This document shows, piece after piece, positions 59,501 to 64,000 of a stretch of 64,000 nt of DNA (its first letter is position 1; every line of letters begins with the position of its first letter). Both the position numbers and the translations under genes were made by a program. The notes under the pieces were generated by a model. It was not told the origin of the DNA. It saw nothing but the letters and a program-made list of their open reading frames with translations, and did no database searches. This DNA is from Archivesica marissinica (Eukaryota > Mollusca > Bivalvia > Venerida > Vesicomyidae): assembly GCA_014843695.1 (NCBI GenBank), contig CM026401.1, positions 24,260,597-24,324,596 on the forward strand. The letters are read 5' to 3'.

Positions 59501-60492
59501 AAGTACTATATGTATAGCAGGGATATACAGGACTGCAGTAAGTACTATATGTATAGCAGGGATATACAGGAGGACTGCAGTAAGTACTATATGTATAGCA
59601 GGGATATACAGGAGGACTGCAGTAAGTACTATATGTATAGCAGGGATATACAGGACTGCAGTAAGTACTATATGTATAGCAGGGATATACAGGAGGACTG
59701 CAGTAAGTACTATATGTATAGCAGGGATATACAGGAGGACTGCAGTAAGTACTATATGTATAGCAGGGATATACAGGAGGACTGCAGTAAGTACTATATG
59801 TATAGCAGGGATATACAGGACTGCAGTAAGTACTATATGTATAGCAGGGATATACAGGAGGACTGCAGTAAGTACTATATGTATAGCAGGGATATACAGG
59901 ACTGCAGTAAGTACTATATGTATAGCAGGGATATACAGGACTGCAGTAAGTACTATATGTATAGCAGGGATATACAGGACTGCAGTAAGTACTATATGTA
60001 TAGCAGGGATATACAGGAGGACTGCAGTAAGTACTATATGTATAGCAGGGATATACAGGACTGCAGTAAGTACTATATGTATAGCAGGGATATACAGGAC
60101 TGCAGTAAGTACTATATGTATAGCAGGGATATACAGGAGGACTGCAGTAAGTACTATATGTATAGCAGGGATATACAGGACTGCAGTAAGTACTATATGT
60201 ATAGCAGGGATATACAGGACTGCAGTAAGTACTATATGTATAGCAGGGATATACAGAGGACTGCAGTAAGTACTATATGTATAGCAGGGATATACAGGAG
60301 GACTGCAGTAAGTACTATATGTATAGCAGGGATATACAGGAGGACTGCAGTAAGTACTATATGTATAGCAGGGATATACAGGACTGCAGTAAGTACTATA
60401 TGTATAGCAGGGATATACAGGACTGCAGTAAGTACTATATGTATAGCAGGGATATACAGGAGGACTGCAGTAAGTACTATATGTATAGCAGG
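53506..60492 (+). repeat. 39/42-bp minisatellite derived from an exon end and its splice donor (~170 copies)
   Basis: Each unit is AGCAGGGATATACAG, optional GAG, GACTGCA|GTAAGTAC, TATATGTAT. The first unit (53506-53547) spans the end of the RNF207-like exon and its donor, so the array arose by amplification of an exon-intron junction. Two length classes (42 bp with GAG, 39 bp without) are interspersed irregularly. Both are multiples of three. Rare frame-changing units are a longer one near 53683, a 40-bp one near 55030, and 41-bp ones near 57412, 58673 and 60255. The array runs into the gap at 60493, so its true length is unknown. A 1,765-codon frame (53392-58689) continues from the exon through it. 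Confidence 0.95.
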
Positions 60493-61492
60493 NNNNNNNN
60501 NNNNNNNNNNNNNNNNNNNNNNNNNNNNNNNNNNNNNNNNNNNNNNNNNNNNNNNNNNNNNNNNNNNNNNNNNNNNNNNNNNNNNNNNNNNNNNNNNNNN
60601 NNNNNNNNNNNNNNNNNNNNNNNNNNNNNNNNNNNNNNNNNNNNNNNNNNNNNNNNNNNNNNNNNNNNNNNNNNNNNNNNNNNNNNNNNNNNNNNNNNNN
60701 NNNNNNNNNNNNNNNNNNNNNNNNNNNNNNNNNNNNNNNNNNNNNNNNNNNNNNNNNNNNNNNNNNNNNNNNNNNNNNNNNNNNNNNNNNNNNNNNNNNN
60801 NNNNNNNNNNNNNNNNNNNNNNNNNNNNNNNNNNNNNNNNNNNNNNNNNNNNNNNNNNNNNNNNNNNNNNNNNNNNNNNNNNNNNNNNNNNNNNNNNNNN
60901 NNNNNNNNNNNNNNNNNNNNNNNNNNNNNNNNNNNNNNNNNNNNNNNNNNNNNNNNNNNNNNNNNNNNNNNNNNNNNNNNNNNNNNNNNNNNNNNNNNNN
61001 NNNNNNNNNNNNNNNNNNNNNNNNNNNNNNNNNNNNNNNNNNNNNNNNNNNNNNNNNNNNNNNNNNNNNNNNNNNNNNNNNNNNNNNNNNNNNNNNNNNN
61101 NNNNNNNNNNNNNNNNNNNNNNNNNNNNNNNNNNNNNNNNNNNNNNNNNNNNNNNNNNNNNNNNNNNNNNNNNNNNNNNNNNNNNNNNNNNNNNNNNNNN
61201 NNNNNNNNNNNNNNNNNNNNNNNNNNNNNNNNNNNNNNNNNNNNNNNNNNNNNNNNNNNNNNNNNNNNNNNNNNNNNNNNNNNNNNNNNNNNNNNNNNNN
61301 NNNNNNNNNNNNNNNNNNNNNNNNNNNNNNNNNNNNNNNNNNNNNNNNNNNNNNNNNNNNNNNNNNNNNNNNNNNNNNNNNNNNNNNNNNNNNNNNNNNN
61401 NNNNNNNNNNNNNNNNNNNNNNNNNNNNNNNNNNNNNNNNNNNNNNNNNNNNNNNNNNNNNNNNNNNNNNNNNNNNNNNNNNNNNNNNNNNN
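60493..61492. other. assembly gap of exactly 1,000 N
   Basis: The gap ends the splice-donor minisatellite. The sequence after it (61493) is unrelated to the array, so the 3' border of the array and any exon there are hidden. The join itself could be wrong. Confidence 0.98.
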
Positions 61493-62583
61493 ACCACCCC
61501 TTCGAAAACCACAGAATTACGGTTCCGGGACTCTTTGGTACTGAATAGCGAGCAAAGTAGGCGATGTGACCCCACAATACTGGGTAAACCTATGTAGCCT
61601 CCAGAGTTTATCTGCGCGAGTTTAGACCAACGAGGAGTCAGGGCGACTTTAAAACTAGTTTCGACGGTTTATTTAAGAAATGAAGGAGCCCCAACATAGG
61701 TCGCTACTTAATATTCCTTTGAAAAGCCTACTTACTCTTCTTTTGACGGCCCCGATTTCAATAGAATTACGGTTTCAATAGAATGTTATTTCGATAGAAG
61801 GCTCGAATGTTATTTAGTTATAATGTTAGTGAGGAACGGCGCCTCAAGATAGATCGCGCGTGTTATTTCTATAGGATCGGAATGTTGGTTTAAAGCAGAC
61901 GTAATTAGATTCTTTTCGATAGAAAGACGCCTCAAGATGGATAGTTTACTTACCGCACGTTTTGACATCGGAATGTTTTAACGGCAAATTCTATAGAATT
62001 ACCATTTCGATAGAAGGCTCGAATGTTAGATGCCTCATACAATTGATATGTTAATGAGGAACGGCGCCTCAAGATAGATATTGCGCGGGTGTTATTTCTA
62101 TAGGATCGGAATGTTGTTTTTAAAGCAGACGTTAATTAGATTCTTTTCAATAGAACGGCGCCTCAAGATAGATAAGTCGTTTACTTACCGCATGTTTTGA
62201 CATCGGAATGTTTTAAACGGCACCGTGGGAACGATTTCTATAGACTATGCAAATCGGATTTCTATAGGGCGCCTCTAAATAGTTTTGCGCAGGGCGTTAA
62301 TTCAATAGGATGGGAATGAGATTTATGCTAATCAACCTCGGGGGAGCGTACCTACTTAAGAATTCAATAGCCCTTTTGAATCGCCCTACTTAGTATTCTT
62401 TAGAAATCGGTTTTATTGGAGATTACGTATTCTATAGCCCTTTTGAATCGCCAGGTGCGCCTTTTGATTACGAATACAAAGGGGGTATTATGAATTCAAT
62501 AGCCCTTTTGAATAGCCCTACTTAGTATTCTTTAGAAATAGGGCTATATTTAGAATTTCTATAGAAATAGAATTCAATGGGGA
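61493..62583. repeat. TTCTATAG-rich repeat region with ~220-bp direct duplication
   Basis: The composition is unlike the rest of the window. A block starting TTTCGATAGAAGGCTCGAAT (61789 and about 62004) and containing GAGGAACGGCGCCTCAAGAT (61831 and 62056) is present twice in direct order, about 216-225 bases apart. Short motifs of the form TTC(T/A/G)ATAG recur throughout, and AATTCAATAGCCCTTTTGAA occurs near 62360 and 62490. No exon is visible. It borders a poly(C) run (about 62600) and the 3' end of the FEN1-like gene. Confidence 0.75.
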
Positions 62584-64000
62584 TTAGGGTTTCGATAGAC
62601 CCCCCCCCCCCCCGCGTATTAGCGCCGCCGCCTCAACATAGGAAGATACAGGGTAGATACTACTACTCGGGTTTCTACAGCCTTCACCAGCTCCACACTT
62701 GCAGAACTCACAGCAAGTAATGTTTCTGACCCTGCACGCACAGACAGTACCTTTTGCACAGTTGATGCAATTGCAAGGCGTAGGAAAGTCACTAGATAGT
62801 ACATCGTGTACTATCTCAGGTGAAAGATGACCTTCTTTGTCCAAAGTGTACCCGTACTCGGTTGGATAATGCTGAACGTTTTCTAGAAACGGTGCATGAA
62901 GCCAGCGATAACATTGAAGATATGCACGTTTTATATGGATGTGAACACTAGCCGATGTACACGGCAGTGTTTCGAGATCTAGTTGAAATGTTTTCTTGTG
63001 GTATATTTTGTACCTCAGTTTATCGAATGTTCCTACTGTATTATCGCTAGAGATACAAGCAACCAGAAATTTCTCGACAGAATGAATCATTCCATCCATA
63101 ATTGGAGCCTTTGCGAATGAAAGAACTTGCTCACATTCCAACACTTGCGCAGTTTTAAGTGCAGACTTCTTTGTTCCTATCTTGCTTGTGCTGTCACAGC
63201 CACTCAATGCATGGATAGCTGGTAAGCTTTCAGCTACACTAGAATCTATTCCGGACCCGACATCGTGAACAGGGATTGCCCTTGTGGAAATACCCTGTCC
63301 ATATAAATCCAAGAGCTCTTTCATGCCAAAATTAACACACTGTATGGAATGGTACACCAAACAGATAAAGACATCAGTGTCTGCTGATGCAACAATGACT
63401 CTCCGAAACTTATCAACAGTAACAGCATGATTCACATGGAACATGATTCTGTCATCAGCCTCCTCATGGTCACATATCAGCAGACGCTCATATTCTTCGT
63501 TCCCCTGAACACGTTTCATGCAAGCTGTCACGTATGTTAAGTGTGATCCTCCAAGGTATACAGGTTTGCAGTCTTTGTATGTTTCAATCATCCATTTTAT
63601 GAAGAATTGCTGCAGTCTCACTTTGTTTTCTGTTGATGACCAGAAACTTTCCATATCGACAGGTAGTGGTTGATCAGTTCGACTAATAATAGTGTTTATT
63701 GCATCATGTTTGCTGCGACTATCACGCTCCCATTGCTTGATACTCTGTTGAAGATATAAGTCGAAGATTATATCAATCCGGTTACAGTCTCTTGACAGGT
63801 AGATGAATGTGTTCCACAGTTTCTTCACCAAGTCACCGAACGTCCTGAGCTTTAACTTCTTTACTGCCACTTTTCGAGCATATGTCATGAAGTCGATCAT
63901 GATTGCAATGGCTTCATCTTCCTGTGGAACATCAGCAGGGGGTGGAGTTTGCATGTTCTTCTCGATCTCACTTGTAAGTTCGGACTTTTGTAGTTTTCTT
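62584..64000 (-). CDS. FEN1/XPG-like protein with Cys-rich C-terminus, partial (5' end outside window)
   Basis: The frame is open from the right edge, upstream of the first internal ATG (63954), so the start lies outside. Counting from that Met, the pattern follows FEN1/XPG nucleases. DIIFDLYLQQSIKQWERDSR (about 61-80) is like the N-terminal region, EEADDR (164-169) and ADTDVF (191-196) are acidic motifs, and LSGCDSTSKIGTKK (250-263) is like the GCD helix-hairpin region. A cysteine cluster (about 388-425: CNCINC, CACR, CCEFCKC) resembles tesmin/TSO1 CXC motifs. The last codons (GGGGG) come from a poly(C) run and may not be genuine. It is related to the decayed transposon gene at 45950-48591, so it is probably itself mobile-element derived. 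TIRs were not found at its 3' side. Confidence 0.75.
   Translation of the reverse strand, partial: RKLQKSELTSEIEKNMQTPPPADVPQEDEAIAIMIDFMTYARKVAVKKLKLRTFGDLVKKLWNTFIYLSRDCNRIDIIFDLYLQQSIKQWERDSRSKHDAINTIISRTDQPLPVDMESFWSSTENKVRLQQFFIKWMIETYKDCKPVYLGGSHLTYVTACMKRVQGNEEYERLLICDHEEADDRIMFHVNHAVTVDKFRRVIVASADTDVFICLVYHSIQCVNFGMKELLDLYGQGISTRAIPVHDVGSGIDSSVAESLPAIHALSGCDSTSKIGTKKSALKTAQVLECEQVLSFAKAPIMDGMIHSVEKFLVACISSDNTVGTFDKLRYKIYHKKTFQLDLETLPCTSASVHIHIKRAYLQCYRWLHAPFLENVQHYPTEYGYTLDKEGHLSPEIVHDVLSSDFPTPCNCINCAKGTVCACRVRNITCCEFCKCGAGEGCRNPSSSIYPVSSYVEAAALIRGGGGGLSKP

Larger units (their letters stand above)
41420..60492 (+). other. RNF207: RNF207-like gene, 5' part (four exons visible)
   Basis: Four exons with canonical borders and compatible phases encode 149 residues with a C3HC4 RING (C25, C28, C40, H42, C45, C48, C60, C63) and a B-box (C96, C99, C109, C112, C117, C120, H125, H133). 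The linker and B-box resemble RNF207, a RING/B-box E3-like protein reported in vertebrates to affect cardiac potassium channels; this identification is from memory and unsearched. Exons: 41420-41576, 43615-43688, 45098-45209, 53386-53530. Introns are 2,038, 1,409 and 8,176 bases. The fourth intron begins with a ~7-kb splice-donor minisatellite and runs into the gap. The rest (B-box 2, coiled coil) is not found before the window ends, and the promoter and any upstream exon are not identified. Confidence 0.7.

Noticed and set aside
57435..61597. Further repeat frames continuing through the third gap
   Set aside because: They begin inside the array and run through N; no evidence of an exon on the far side.

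Overview
This is animal genomic DNA, AT-rich and dominated by repeats. Introns with GT/AG borders, several LINE families, tRNA-derived SINEs, a Tc1-type transposon and many minisatellites show it is eukaryotic. The SINE and LINE types suggest a marine invertebrate, most likely a mollusc; this is an inference, since no species-diagnostic gene is visible. Three runs of exactly 1,000 N (816-1815, 19889-20888, 60493-61492) each adjoin or lie in a tandem array, so array lengths are minimum values.

Layout. 1-4108: a 29-bp and a 40-bp minisatellite with a SINE between them. 4561-8277: a second SINE, then a decayed RNase H-type LINE flanked by ~180-bp inverted repeats. 9889-20888: one large 15-bp AT-rich minisatellite, invaded by an almost intact LINE on the minus strand (10131-14965) and a Tc1 transposon (15134-16615). 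20889-23060: non-coding sequence with two SINEs. 23062-38371: a foldback-like element with long tandem-repeat arms and a Ty3/gypsy integrase fragment at its centre. Its right arm was later hit by a 10.4-kb Tx1/L1-type LINE (itself hit by another LINE), a CAGGG-ended MITE (itself hit by a SINE) and a third TIR element with GTCAAAACGTACCC subrepeats. Target-site duplications resolve most of these events to the base.

41420-60492 holds the one recognisable host gene: the 5' part of an RNF207-like RING/B-box protein on the plus strand, in four exons with matching phases. Intron 3 contains a relic TIR transposon that encoded a FEN1/XPG-like protein with a cysteine cluster. A better preserved gene of the same family runs off the right edge on the minus strand (62584-64000).

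The most unusual object is the ~7-kb array that starts inside the last visible RNF207-like exon. Its 39/42-bp unit is a copy of the exon end plus its 5' splice site, so the gene carries roughly 170 consecutive consensus donors. Nearly all are in the same reading phase for long stretches. No RNA, methylation or population data are available here; function is not shown.
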